From positions 230,851 to 294,850 of the forward strand of contig JAOUEW010000002.1 in the NCBI GenBank assembly GCA_029858505.1: a DNA stretch of 64,000 nucleotides, read 5' to 3'. This document shows, piece by piece, positions 44,685 to 51,710 of this stretch. Source of the stretch: Deltaproteobacteria bacterium. Its GTDB lineage: Bacteria; SAR324; JACQKK01. The notes under the pieces were generated by a model that had not been told where the DNA came from, made no database searches, and saw nothing but the letters and a program-made list of their open reading frames with translations. A program made the position numbers and the translations under genes. The stretch's first letter is position 1. Each line of letters opens with the position of its first letter.

Positions 44685-45944
44685 TCAAAATCGGCGGAAC
44701 AGGGATACGGCGTTGTGGCCGCCGAAACCGAAGGCGTTGGACATGACCGTATCCACCTTGGCTTCCCTCGGTTTTAACGGCACGTAATCCAGGTCCAGCT
44801 CGGGGTCGGGTTCGTGCAGGTTGATGGTGGGGGGAATGACCCCTTTCAGCAGGGTCATGACCGAGGCCACGGCCTCGATGCCTGCGGCGCCCCCCAAACT
44901 GTGGCCCACCATGGACTTGATGGAACTGATGGGGGGGGCTTGCCCCGCCCCGCCGAACACCCGCTTCACCGCCAGGGTTTCCACTTGGTCGTTCAATGGG
45001 GTAGAGGTGCCATGGGCGTTGATGTAACTCACTTGCTGGGGAGAAATCCCCGCCTCCCGCAGGGCCTCGCTCATGGCCCGGACGGCGCCGTGGCCCTCCG
45101 GGTCGGGGGCGGTCAGGTGGTAGGCATCGGAACTCATGCCTACGGCGGCCAGCTCGGCCAATATTTCCACGCCCCGGGCTTTGGCCGAATCCAGGCTTTC
45201 CAGCACCACCACCCCGCCGCCTTCGGCCAACACAAAGCCATCGCGCCCCAGGCTGAAGGGACGGCTGGCCCCTGCGGGGTCGTCGTTGCGGGTAGACAGG
45301 GCCTTTAACTGAATGTAGCCGTTCAGGGCAAAGGGAGACAGGGTGGATTCCACCCCGCCCGCCAGCACCGCGTCGGCCCGGCCAGCCCGGATCATGTCGA
45401 GCCCGGCCCCCAAACTATGGTTGCCAGTGGCGCAAGCCGAGGTAACGCAGTAGTTGGGGCCCTTCAGCCCAAACATCAGGCTCACGTTGGCCGCCGCCAT
45501 GTTGGCGATGATGATGGGGACGGTGAGGGGGTGAAACTTGCCCGCTCCCCGCTGCAGAAACTTGGCGTGCTCTTCCTCCAACATGGGGAACCCACCGATG
45601 CCGGTGCCCACGGTGACTCCTACCCGGTCCGGGGCCAAGCCCCCCTGCCCGGGCTGGGCCAGGGCGTCTTCCCTCAGCAGACCGGCCTGGGCCAGGGCCT
45701 GGGCGGCGGCACTGACGGCAAACTGGGAAAACCGCTCCAGCCGTTTAGACTGGTGGGGCGGCAGGGAAAACCCCTGCACATCTCCGGCGATGCGGGTTTT
45801 GTAGGGAGAGGCATCGAAGGCGGTGATGGGGCGGATGCCAGAGCGGCCCGCCATCAGGCTGTCCCAGAACGAGGAGACGTCTAGGCCGATGTTGGATACC
45901 ACGCCCAGGCCGGTGATGACCACCCGTTTTTCATTGAACGACAT
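44685..45944 (-). CDS. fabF: 3-oxoacyl-ACP synthase II
   Basis: Condenses malonyl-ACP with acyl-ACP in fatty-acid elongation. 419 residues, usual length. The catalytic Cys is C171 in CVTSACATGNHSLGAG; the two His are in NAHGTSTPLND and KSMVGHSLGGAAG. The N-terminal VVITGLGVVSNIG is typical. acpP, which normally precedes fabF, is absent; instead queA ends 188 bp upstream in the same direction. The leader 46000-46100 is strongly purine-rich on the transcript strand. Confidence 0.97.
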   Translation of the reverse strand: MSFNEKRVVITGLGVVSNIGLDVSSFWDSLMAGRSGIRPITAFDASPYKTRIAGDVQGFSLPPHQSKRLERFSQFAVSAAAQALAQAGLLREDALAQPGQGGLAPDRVGVTVGTGIGGFPMLEEEHAKFLQRGAGKFHPLTVPIIIANMAAANVSLMFGLKGPNYCVTSACATGNHSLGAGLDMIRAGRADAVLAGGVESTLSPFALNGYIQLKALSTRNDDPAGASRPFSLGRDGFVLAEGGGVVVLESLDSAKARGVEILAELAAVGMSSDAYHLTAPDPEGHGAVRAMSEALREAGISPQQVSYINAHGTSTPLNDQVETLAVKRVFGGAGQAPPISSIKSMVGHSLGGAAGIEAVASVMTLLKGVIPPTINLHEPDPELDLDYVPLKPREAKVDTVMSNAFGFGGHNAVSLFRRF

Positions 45945-46132
45945 GACCGGTTTGCTCCATGGGGATGACGCGGTTGTGATTTCGTTTGATCGTGTTTTCT
46001 TTTTCTGTTTTCTTTTTACCGATCTCTTTCCAGTTCATTTTTTAACTTATTTTCCTGTTCTCTTGTTTTCCTGATCTCCCCCCTACCATCCGCTCCCATA
46101 TGGTTTACTTTTCTTTGGGGTGATCCATTCTC

Positions 46133-47206
46133 TCACAACCGGCTTGGGGGGAGAATCAGCATACAGTCTCCATAACTGAAAAACCGGTATTCCTTCTCCA
46201 CGGCTTCATGATAAGCCGCCAACAGCCGCTCTTGCCCATGGAACGCCGCCACCAGCATCAACAGGGTACTGCCTGGCAGGTGAAAGTTGGTCAGCAGCCC
46301 GTCTGTCAATTGAAACTTGAAGGGCGGGCGGATAAACAGGGTCGTCCAGCCCTGCTGCCGCTCATCCTTGCCGCCCCAGCTTTCCAGGGCCCGCACCGCA
46401 GTGGTTCCCACCGCCACCACCGGCCGCCCCTCCCGGCGGGCTGCCAAAATTCGGTGGCTGGCCTCTTCCCCCACCTGGTACCACTCCCGGTGCATGGTAT
46501 GGTCATCCAGTTGTTCTGCGCGGATGGGCTGAAAGGTGCCCGCCCCCACATGCAGGGTCACCTCCACCCGCTCTATTCCTGCCTGCTCCAATTGGCCCAG
46601 CACCTGGGGGGTAAAGTGCAGCCCAGCGGTGGGGGCGGCCACGGCACCGGCTTGCCGGGCGAATACCGTCTGGTAAGCCTTGCGGTCGGCTTCGGCCTGG
46701 GCGGTGGTTTCGGGGCTAGGTACGTCCTCCACCACCCGCCGAATGTAGGGAGGCAAGGGGGGGTAGCCGTGGGATTCCAGCACCGGGCGCACTTGACCGG
46801 GGTTTTGGAAGACCAGGAACCAAGTTCCCTCTGGCCCCCGGCTTTCGGCCTGGGCCAAAAGCCTGCCCCCCAGGAAGGGAATCTCCATGCCGGGTTTTAG
46901 CCGCCGGGCCCCTTTAACCATGGCCTCCCAGCGGCCAGGGGTGGATTCTTCCAGCAGCAAGGCTTCGACCTGGCGGCCATTGGGCAACCGCCCGGCCAAC
47001 CTGGCGGGCAACACCCGGGTGTTGTTCACCACCAGCAGGGTTCCAGGGGGCAGCAAATCTGGCAGTTGGGTAAACTGCCCGTGATCCCATCCCTCTTTCC
47101 CCCGCTGAAGCACCATCATCCGGGCCTGATCCCGCCGGGTCAGGGGCTGTTGCGCAATCAGGCGGCTGGGCAGGGGAAAGTGGTAGTCACCAGGGCCGGA
47201 CGACAT
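46133..47206 (-). CDS. queA: S-adenosylmethionine:tRNA ribosyltransferase-isomerase
   Basis: Transfers and isomerises the ribosyl group of SAM to make epoxyqueuosine in tRNA. The start at 47206 gives 357 residues beginning with SGPGDYHFPLPSRLIAQQPL; a longer frame to 47254 overlaps the preceding gene and is less likely. Family landmarks: LPPGTLLVVNNTRVLPARL, AAPTAGLHFTPQVL, VTLHVGAGTFQPI, and the C-terminal TNFHLPGSTLLMLVAAFHG followed by RFFSYGDCMLI. The gene begins 2 bp after nothing but the stop of the zinc-ribbon membrane protein gene, so the two share a transcript. Confidence 0.96.
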   Translation of the reverse strand: MSSGPGDYHFPLPSRLIAQQPLTRRDQARMMVLQRGKEGWDHGQFTQLPDLLPPGTLLVVNNTRVLPARLAGRLPNGRQVEALLLEESTPGRWEAMVKGARRLKPGMEIPFLGGRLLAQAESRGPEGTWFLVFQNPGQVRPVLESHGYPPLPPYIRRVVEDVPSPETTAQAEADRKAYQTVFARQAGAVAAPTAGLHFTPQVLGQLEQAGIERVEVTLHVGAGTFQPIRAEQLDDHTMHREWYQVGEEASHRILAARREGRPVVAVGTTAVRALESWGGKDERQQGWTTLFIRPPFKFQLTDGLLTNFHLPGSTLLMLVAAFHGQERLLAAYHEAVEKEYRFFSYGDCMLILPPSRL

Positions 47207-47208
47207 GA

Positions 47209-47802
47209 TCAGTTGGCCAACACAGGGTCTTGGTCGTGGCCGCAGTGGGGGCAAACCTGAGCCGACAGTTCAATGGCCCGCTCGCAATTGGAACAGGTCT
47301 TGGAATCCCATCCCTTGTACTCTTTGGGCTTCAGGGCCGCCAGCAGGCGGTGCTCCTCACCCTTGGTGCTTCGGATGGACTGACGGCGGATCAACTCCCG
47401 CAGGCGGGTGGTGGCTTCCTGGTAGTAGCGTTGATAGGTGTGGAATTCGGCGATGGTGCGGGAGAACCCCAGCAGCAGCACCCCTTGGGTAATGACCAGC
47501 ATGGCCGTGAGCCAGGAGGGGGTGGAGGGGTCGGACCAAATGAACAGGCTGAGACTGAGCAGGATGAGGAAGAACGCAGCAAACCCGGCGATGCTGATGC
47601 GGTAGATGCCAAGAATCACGCGGTTTTGGGTTTCTTGCAGTTTTAACAGGCCTTCACCCCGTCCCAGGGGCAGGTCGTCCTCGGAGTCGGCGTTCACGTC
47701 TACCCGTGGCATGATAAACCCCACCAGCACCGCTTTGACCCTGCCTGGAAGAAGCGTCTTCACCAGGTGAATCAACGGTGGAAGGAAGGGTTGAGACTTC
47801 AT
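47209..47802 (-). CDS. Hypothetical two-helix membrane protein with C-terminal zinc ribbon
   Basis: A 197-residue protein. Two hydrophobic segments are visible at about residues 68-88 (ISIAGFAAFFLILLSLSLFI) and 96-114. A short N-terminal helix (VKTLLPGRVKAVLVGFIMPR) precedes them. After a charged coiled region the C-terminus holds CSNCERAIELSAQVCPHCGH, a four-Cys zinc ribbon facing the cytoplasm. Nothing known links it to queuosine, but it is directly followed by queA with no spacing. Function unknown. Confidence 0.75.
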   Translation of the reverse strand: MKSQPFLPPLIHLVKTLLPGRVKAVLVGFIMPRVDVNADSEDDLPLGRGEGLLKLQETQNRVILGIYRISIAGFAAFFLILLSLSLFIWSDPSTPSWLTAMLVITQGVLLLGFSRTIAEFHTYQRYYQEATTRLRELIRRQSIRSTKGEEHRLLAALKPKEYKGWDSKTCSNCERAIELSAQVCPHCGHDQDPVLAN

Positions 47803-48056
47803 GGGAGTCCGCGGAAAAATGACTTGAAAAACACGGCGGGGGTGCGGCAGCCGAGTTTGGAAATGGAAAGCAAAACAGAGTGATACTTGAACGAACCCAT
47901 CTTACCCGATCCAGGTGGGTTGGGCAAGCAGGCGGGCCCACGGAGGAACCATTGACAACCTTTGGCCGCCCGTTCAGGGTTATAGTTCCTGGCGAGTGTT
48001 TCGCCTGCCGTTTCACCCGCATCCATGATCCCTTTTGAAGGTTGGCCTCCATTCTC

Positions 48057-49058
48057 ATGACCCGTTCCGCTCCCCCATCCAAAACCAAATCCCGTTCTTC
48101 CGTTTCTTCCTCTACTTCTGCCTCTGCCAAGAGTTCGCCCGAACGGGTGGTGGTGATGATTCCCTGCTATAACGAGGAACTGACCGTGGAGAAAGTGGTG
48201 ACCGATTTTCGGCGGGCGCTCCCCAAGGCCGATATCGTGGTGTTCGACAACAACTCCACCGATCAAACCGCCGAGTTGGCCCGCCGGGCGGGGGCCCGGG
48301 TGATTTTTGAGAAACGCCCAGGCAAGGGGTTCGTGGTGGATGCCATGTTCCGCCGCTTGGAGGCCGACTATTACGTGATGGTAGACGGCGACGCCACCTA
48401 TTCGGCCAAAGACGTGGAGAAACTGTTGGCCCCCCTGCGCGCTGAGCGGGCCGACATGGTGGTGGGCACCCGGCTGAAGCAATACAAAGAAAAATCTTTC
48501 CGCCCCCTGCATGTGCTAGGGAACCGCTCGCTGACCGGGCTGGTGAACTGGATCTTTCAAACCCGCCTGGGCGACATGATGTCGGGCTATCGGGCCATGA
48601 CCCGGGACCTGGTGAAGTCGGTGCCCATTTTATCGGGGGGGTTCGAGGTGGAAACCGAACTGACCATTCGCACCCTGGAGCGGCGGTTCGTGATCCACGA
48701 AGTGGCCCTGCCCTATCACGAGCGCCCCGAGGGCAGTTTCTCCAAACTGCGCACCTTCCACGATGGTTTTCGGGTGGCGTTCAGCATTTTGCGCATCACC
48801 CGCACCTACAAGCCGTTTTTCTTTTTCGGGGCCATTGGGTTGGGGTTTGCCGGGCTAGGTTTGGGGGCGGGCTGGCTGGTGGTGCAGGAATACCTGGAGA
48901 CCCAATTCATTACCCACGTGCCTTTGGCGATTCTGGCCACGGGCTGCATGATTCTTTCCTTCGGCTCCGTGGGGATTGGCATCATTCTGAATTCCATCAA
49001 CCAACGCATTGCCGAAATTACCCACCTGCTGCGGGAGGATGGGCATGTCCGCCCCTGA
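48057..49058 (+). CDS. Family 2 glycosyltransferase (DPM/DPG synthase-like) with C-terminal helices
   Basis: A 333-residue protein from the ATG at 48057; a TTG at 48042 is in frame. A Ser/Lys-rich N-terminus (about 25 residues) precedes the GT-A domain: VVVMIPCYNEELTVEKVV, FDNNSTDQT, the metal-binding DGDATY (DxD-type), and MMSGYRAMTR. The segment VALPYHERPEGSFSKL resembles dolichol/undecaprenyl-phosphate hexose synthases. Two C-terminal hydrophobic hairpins (about 250-275 and 290-315) anchor it. The acceptor is likely a polyprenyl phosphate. The stop lies 14 bp inside the PAP2 gene's frame, so both are co-translated; a shared role in lipid-linked sugar metabolism is inferred. Confidence 0.9.
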   Translation: MTRSAPPSKTKSRSSVSSSTSASAKSSPERVVVMIPCYNEELTVEKVVTDFRRALPKADIVVFDNNSTDQTAELARRAGARVIFEKRPGKGFVVDAMFRRLEADYYVMVDGDATYSAKDVEKLLAPLRAERADMVVGTRLKQYKEKSFRPLHVLGNRSLTGLVNWIFQTRLGDMMSGYRAMTRDLVKSVPILSGGFEVETELTIRTLERRFVIHEVALPYHERPEGSFSKLRTFHDGFRVAFSILRITRTYKPFFFFGAIGLGFAGLGLGAGWLVVQEYLETQFITHVPLAILATGCMILSFGSVGIGIILNSINQRIAEITHLLREDGHVRP

Positions 49059-49983
49059 CCGTTCCCGGATGTTCAGCCCGCCGCTATCTCGGCGGGAGCG
49101 CCTGGGCTTAGGCCTGGCGGCGGCGGGGACGTTGGTGGCCTTGGCGGCGATGGCCCCCTGGGACAGACCCTGGAGCGATGCCCTGCGGGGCCGTGAGATT
49201 CCCGGTGGGTTGGCATGGTTCAATCACTCCCTGGCCAATGGGGAACCCCTGGGGTTTTCCGATGTGGCGACCCTGGCTTTTGTGGGGGTCTGGGGGTTGT
49301 ATCTCGGCACCTTTTGGATTCCTCGCCTGCCATCTAGCGGGGCTCTTCGCGCTCAAACCGGCATGGTGGTGGCCAGTGGGGTGGTGACCGCCATTTTGGT
49401 GCAGGGCTTGAAATTGATTGTCTCCCGCCCCCGGCCCAATCATCTGCTGTCCGATGTGTCTCCCTCTTTCTCTTACTCTCCCTGGTACCTGCCGGGGGAT
49501 TTGCCCCCCTGGTTCCACGGCCAGACCGGCAGTTTTCCCAGCGGCCACACCGCCACGGTGGCGGTGCTGGCGGCGTTTTGGTTTCTGCTGGCCAAGTCTC
49601 GGCGGGCCCCGGTGTGGCTGCTGGGGCTGGCGCTGTTGCTGCTGGCTGGGATGGTGCTGCTGATGGGGTGGGGGCGGCTGGCTGCTGGAGAACACTGGCC
49701 CACCGATATTGTGGGGGGGGCGGCCCTGGGATGGGCGGTGCCTTGGGCCTTGCAGCGGGCGGGGGGCGGCAGGGGGGCGGGCGCCTGGAACACCCACCCG
49801 GCGGGGCAGGGTTGGTGGGCCATGACCTTGTGCGGAAAATGGCTGGGGGTGTGGCTGCTGGCGGTGGGGGCGGTGGCCGCCCTGCGGTTGGGGGGCAGCG
49901 CCCCCTGGGTGGCCAGTGTGGCCGGGATGGGACTGGCTGCCCTGGGATTATGGTGGCTAGTGGGCAAACCGGGCCATAAGTAG
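49045..49983 (+). CDS. PAP2-family membrane phosphatase
   Basis: A 312-residue polytopic membrane protein. The start at 49045 has GGGAGG about 6 nt upstream. Around six to eight helices are visible. The three phosphatase motifs are present: KLIVSRPRP (KxxxxxxRP), SFPSGHTATVAVLAAF (PSGH) and GWGRLAAGEHWPTDIVGG (SRxxxxxHxxxD, with Gly-Arg instead of Ser-Arg). Such enzymes dephosphorylate undecaprenyl pyrophosphate, phosphatidate or lipid A. Coupling to the glycosyltransferase suggests it handles a polyprenyl carrier. The C-terminal 60 residues add two helices beyond the usual core. Confidence 0.9.
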   Translation: MSAPDRSRMFSPPLSRRERLGLGLAAAGTLVALAAMAPWDRPWSDALRGREIPGGLAWFNHSLANGEPLGFSDVATLAFVGVWGLYLGTFWIPRLPSSGALRAQTGMVVASGVVTAILVQGLKLIVSRPRPNHLLSDVSPSFSYSPWYLPGDLPPWFHGQTGSFPSGHTATVAVLAAFWFLLAKSRRAPVWLLGLALLLLAGMVLLMGWGRLAAGEHWPTDIVGGAALGWAVPWALQRAGGGRGAGAWNTHPAGQGWWAMTLCGKWLGVWLLAVGAVAALRLGGSAPWVASVAGMGLAALGLWWLVGKPGHK

Positions 49984-50015
49984 ACCGGGCGGGTATTCCG
50001 ATGCAGCCCTTACCC

Positions 50016-50456
50016 TTATCCAGCCAACGCTTGGCGGGTTTGGGCGCGGAGAACCTTGCGCTCCAGGTCTTCCAATCCGGCTTGGTCCAGTTCTTTTTCT
50101 TTGGCCGCCAGCAATTCGCCCATCAGCCGGTTGGCTTCCTCTTCCGACTTCACTGCCCGCTCGCGGTTGATCTGGTCTTTGGCCTCCACGGCCTGGGCCA
50201 GAATGGTCACCCGGTTGCGGTCCACCTGAAAGAACCCGTCGTGCACCGCCAGCACGTCTCGTTGGCCCTGCTCGGTTTCAAAAGAAAGCACCCCAGACAC
50301 GATGGTGGAAAGCACCGGGGCGTGGTCGGGCAGAATGCCCAGTTCGCCCTCGGCACCGGGAATGTTCACCCAAGCGGCGGGGGTGTCTAAAATCACCCGG
50401 GCGGGGGTGACGATTTGCAAATGCAGGGCGGAGGAATCAGAGGGAGCTTTGGCCAT
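50016..50456 (-). CDS. atpC: ATP synthase epsilon subunit
   Basis: A 146-residue F1 epsilon subunit. N-terminal beta-barrel: LHLQIVTPARVILDTPAAWV, then IPGAEGELGILPDHAPVLST (the conserved GE-x-G-x-L-P-x-H-AP signature) and VHDGFFQVDRNRVTIL. The C-terminal helical hairpin begins EAKDQINRERAVKSEEEANR. The protein is normal in length. No atpD, atpG or atpA lies beside it: the adjacent upstream gene (50739) is unrelated and separated by a terminator. It is therefore encoded away from the other F1Fo genes, at least within 14 kb on the upstream side and 50 kb on the other. Confidence 0.95.
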   Translation of the reverse strand: MAKAPSDSSALHLQIVTPARVILDTPAAWVNIPGAEGELGILPDHAPVLSTIVSGVLSFETEQGQRDVLAVHDGFFQVDRNRVTILAQAVEAKDQINRERAVKSEEEANRLMGELLAAKEKELDQAGLEDLERKVLRAQTRQALAG

Positions 50457-50564
50457 GGTGAACGCTGTCGGGCGAAGGTTGAAAGGGAGTCAAATACCAA
50501 TTGCTGAATCCTTCCAGGTTGCCAGAAAGCAACCGCCGGGGCAAGAGGGGCACATGGCCCAACC

Positions 50565-50669
50565 GGGGGGCGGAAAGGGAACGCGGGGATGGAGGGGGAG
50601 GTGGTAGGGCGAGGGGCAGGAGGGGGAACTGGGGGGATGGGGGAAAGTAGGGGGGGGAATTGGGAACCC
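50565..50669 (+). repeat. G-run-rich polypurine tract
   Basis: About 105 bp with more than a dozen runs of three or more G and very few pyrimidines on the plus strand (for example GGGGATGGAGGGGGAGG at 50584-50600). It lies between the atpC start and the terminator of the small lipoprotein gene, so on the minus strand it is a C-rich 5' leader or spacer for atpC. The composition could allow G-quadruplex or triplex structure. Confidence 0.7.
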
Positions 50670-50683
50670 AGAGGATTGCCAGA

Positions 50684-50716
50684 CAAAAAAACAGGGCTCT
50701 CGTTCAGAGAGCCCTG
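50684..50716 (-). terminator. Intrinsic terminator of the CX4CH lipoprotein gene
   Basis: On the minus strand CAGGGCTCTC (50716 back to 50707) pairs perfectly with GAGAGCCCTG (50701 back to 50692), with a 5-nt loop, followed by eight T-type positions (A run at 50685-50691 on the plus strand). It starts 22 bp after the stop at 50739. Confidence 0.93.
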
Positions 50717-50738
50717 GACGATAGGCAAGGATATCGGA

Positions 50739-51167
50739 CTAAAACGGAATGGCGGGGTCGTTCAGGTAAGCCGCAATATCATTGACCCAGACGGGATTAG
50801 CGGCTTGGCAGGAGGCCGACGCACCTTTGCAGGTTGTCAGGTAATAAGTCCCCATGTTGCCTTTGTTGTTGTCAATCCACTGCTCGGTTTTTAAAGCGGT
50901 ACGGGTAATAACCGGCTGCCCACCCACCGGCATGTGGCACCCAGCGGTGGAACAGGAGATTGAAAGGGTAATCGGGGTCCCAGCGGAATCATTCCCACTA
51001 CCCTGGTTATACAGGGCACAACCGCTTTGTACCGCAGCGCTGCTCGCGGCGTAATTCGCACAGTTATCTGGCGTTCCGGCAACACCGCCGCCCCCACCGC
51101 CACCGCAAGCGGAAAGCAAGACCACCGAACCCGCCGCCAGCAACAACGTCATCATGGACTTGACCAT
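50739..51167 (-). CDS. Small lipoprotein with atypical CX4CH c-type haem motif
   Basis: A 142-residue exported lipoprotein. The ATG at 51167 has AGGAG 8 nt upstream. The signal (LLLAAGSVVLLSAC) ends in a clear lipobox with C21 followed by seven Gly. The mature part contains ISCSTAGCHMP, i.e. C72-x4-C77-H78, a spacing that departs from the normal CXXCH haem site but is known in some cytochromes c3. Further Cys are at 36, 50 and in the region TTCKGASASC. The final WVNDIAAYLNDP matches the C-terminal helix of class-I cytochromes c. I read it as a possible monohaem c-type cytochrome, with an alternative of disulphide-bonded non-haem protein. It has its own terminator. Confidence 0.75.
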   Translation of the reverse strand: MVKSMMTLLLAAGSVVLLSACGGGGGGGVAGTPDNCANYAASSAAVQSGCALYNQGSGNDSAGTPITLSISCSTAGCHMPVGGQPVITRTALKTEQWIDNNKGNMGTYYLTTCKGASASCQAANPVWVNDIAAYLNDPAIPF

Positions 51168-51710
51168 GAAACAATTCTCCTGAAAGGTGAACCGGATTCC
51201 GCCCCGCAAGACCGCAGGGGTTCCCCCCTGGCCGGATCCCTCATTCCGGCGGCGGATGTTGGTTAAAACATAAGGGATTGAAAAACCGGTACGGATGCTT
51301 TTTGAATCGTTTTGCGTTTGCCCAGGCTGCTCGCCCGGCAGAATCCAACACCCCCAGGAACGGGAATTGTTAGGATATGGTTAGATTTTACCATGCCCAG
51401 CCAAGTTGGCAAGAGGGGAACAGGGTTTAAGAATATTTGTCTTGAAGAATCAGCGGGATAAGCGTGGGGGTTGGAACGAAATGCGGGGGTGCCAATTTCC
51501 CCTGAGGCTGGGAAGCCAGGGGAAATGGCTGTTTAAGGGATATGTATGATCGAAATTATTACCGTGGCCTGAGGGATTGGGGGGAGAAAGGGGCGAAGCC
51601 CCCAAGTCATGAGGCTTCCCCTAGGGAACGGATAAAGAGAAGGGGGCAGGGGGGTGGGTAGAAAACAGGGGAATGGAAAAAAGAAAAAAGAAGGGGTGAG
51701 TCAGAGAGTT
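51168..51710. other. 543-bp intergenic region
   Basis: No protein gene is supported in this stretch between the CX4CH lipoprotein and the cNMP/GGDEF gene. The part at 51210-51550 is ordinary mixed sequence with no motif that I recognise; it should contain the lipoprotein promoter on the minus strand. Positions 51583-51660 hold the dispersed repeat given separately. No tRNA, small RNA or att-like repeat is seen. Confidence 0.5.
51583..51660. repeat. Dispersed G/C-rich repeat, copy at 51.6 kb
   Basis: The order GGGGCGAAGCCCCC (51591-51605), CATGAGGC, TTCCCCTAGGGAA, then AGGGGGCAGGGGGGTGGG (51641-51658) parallels the 22.5-kb copy, where GGGGGGCTTTGCACCCC precedes CAT and the CCCTTCCC hairpin. 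The match is degenerate in the middle. It sits just after the stop of the GGDEF gene on that gene's downstream side. Confidence 0.5.

Noticed and set aside
47952-47957. TTGACA upstream of the glycosyltransferase gene as a -35 box
   Set aside because: The only -10-like TATAGT lies 23 nt away, too far for a standard promoter.
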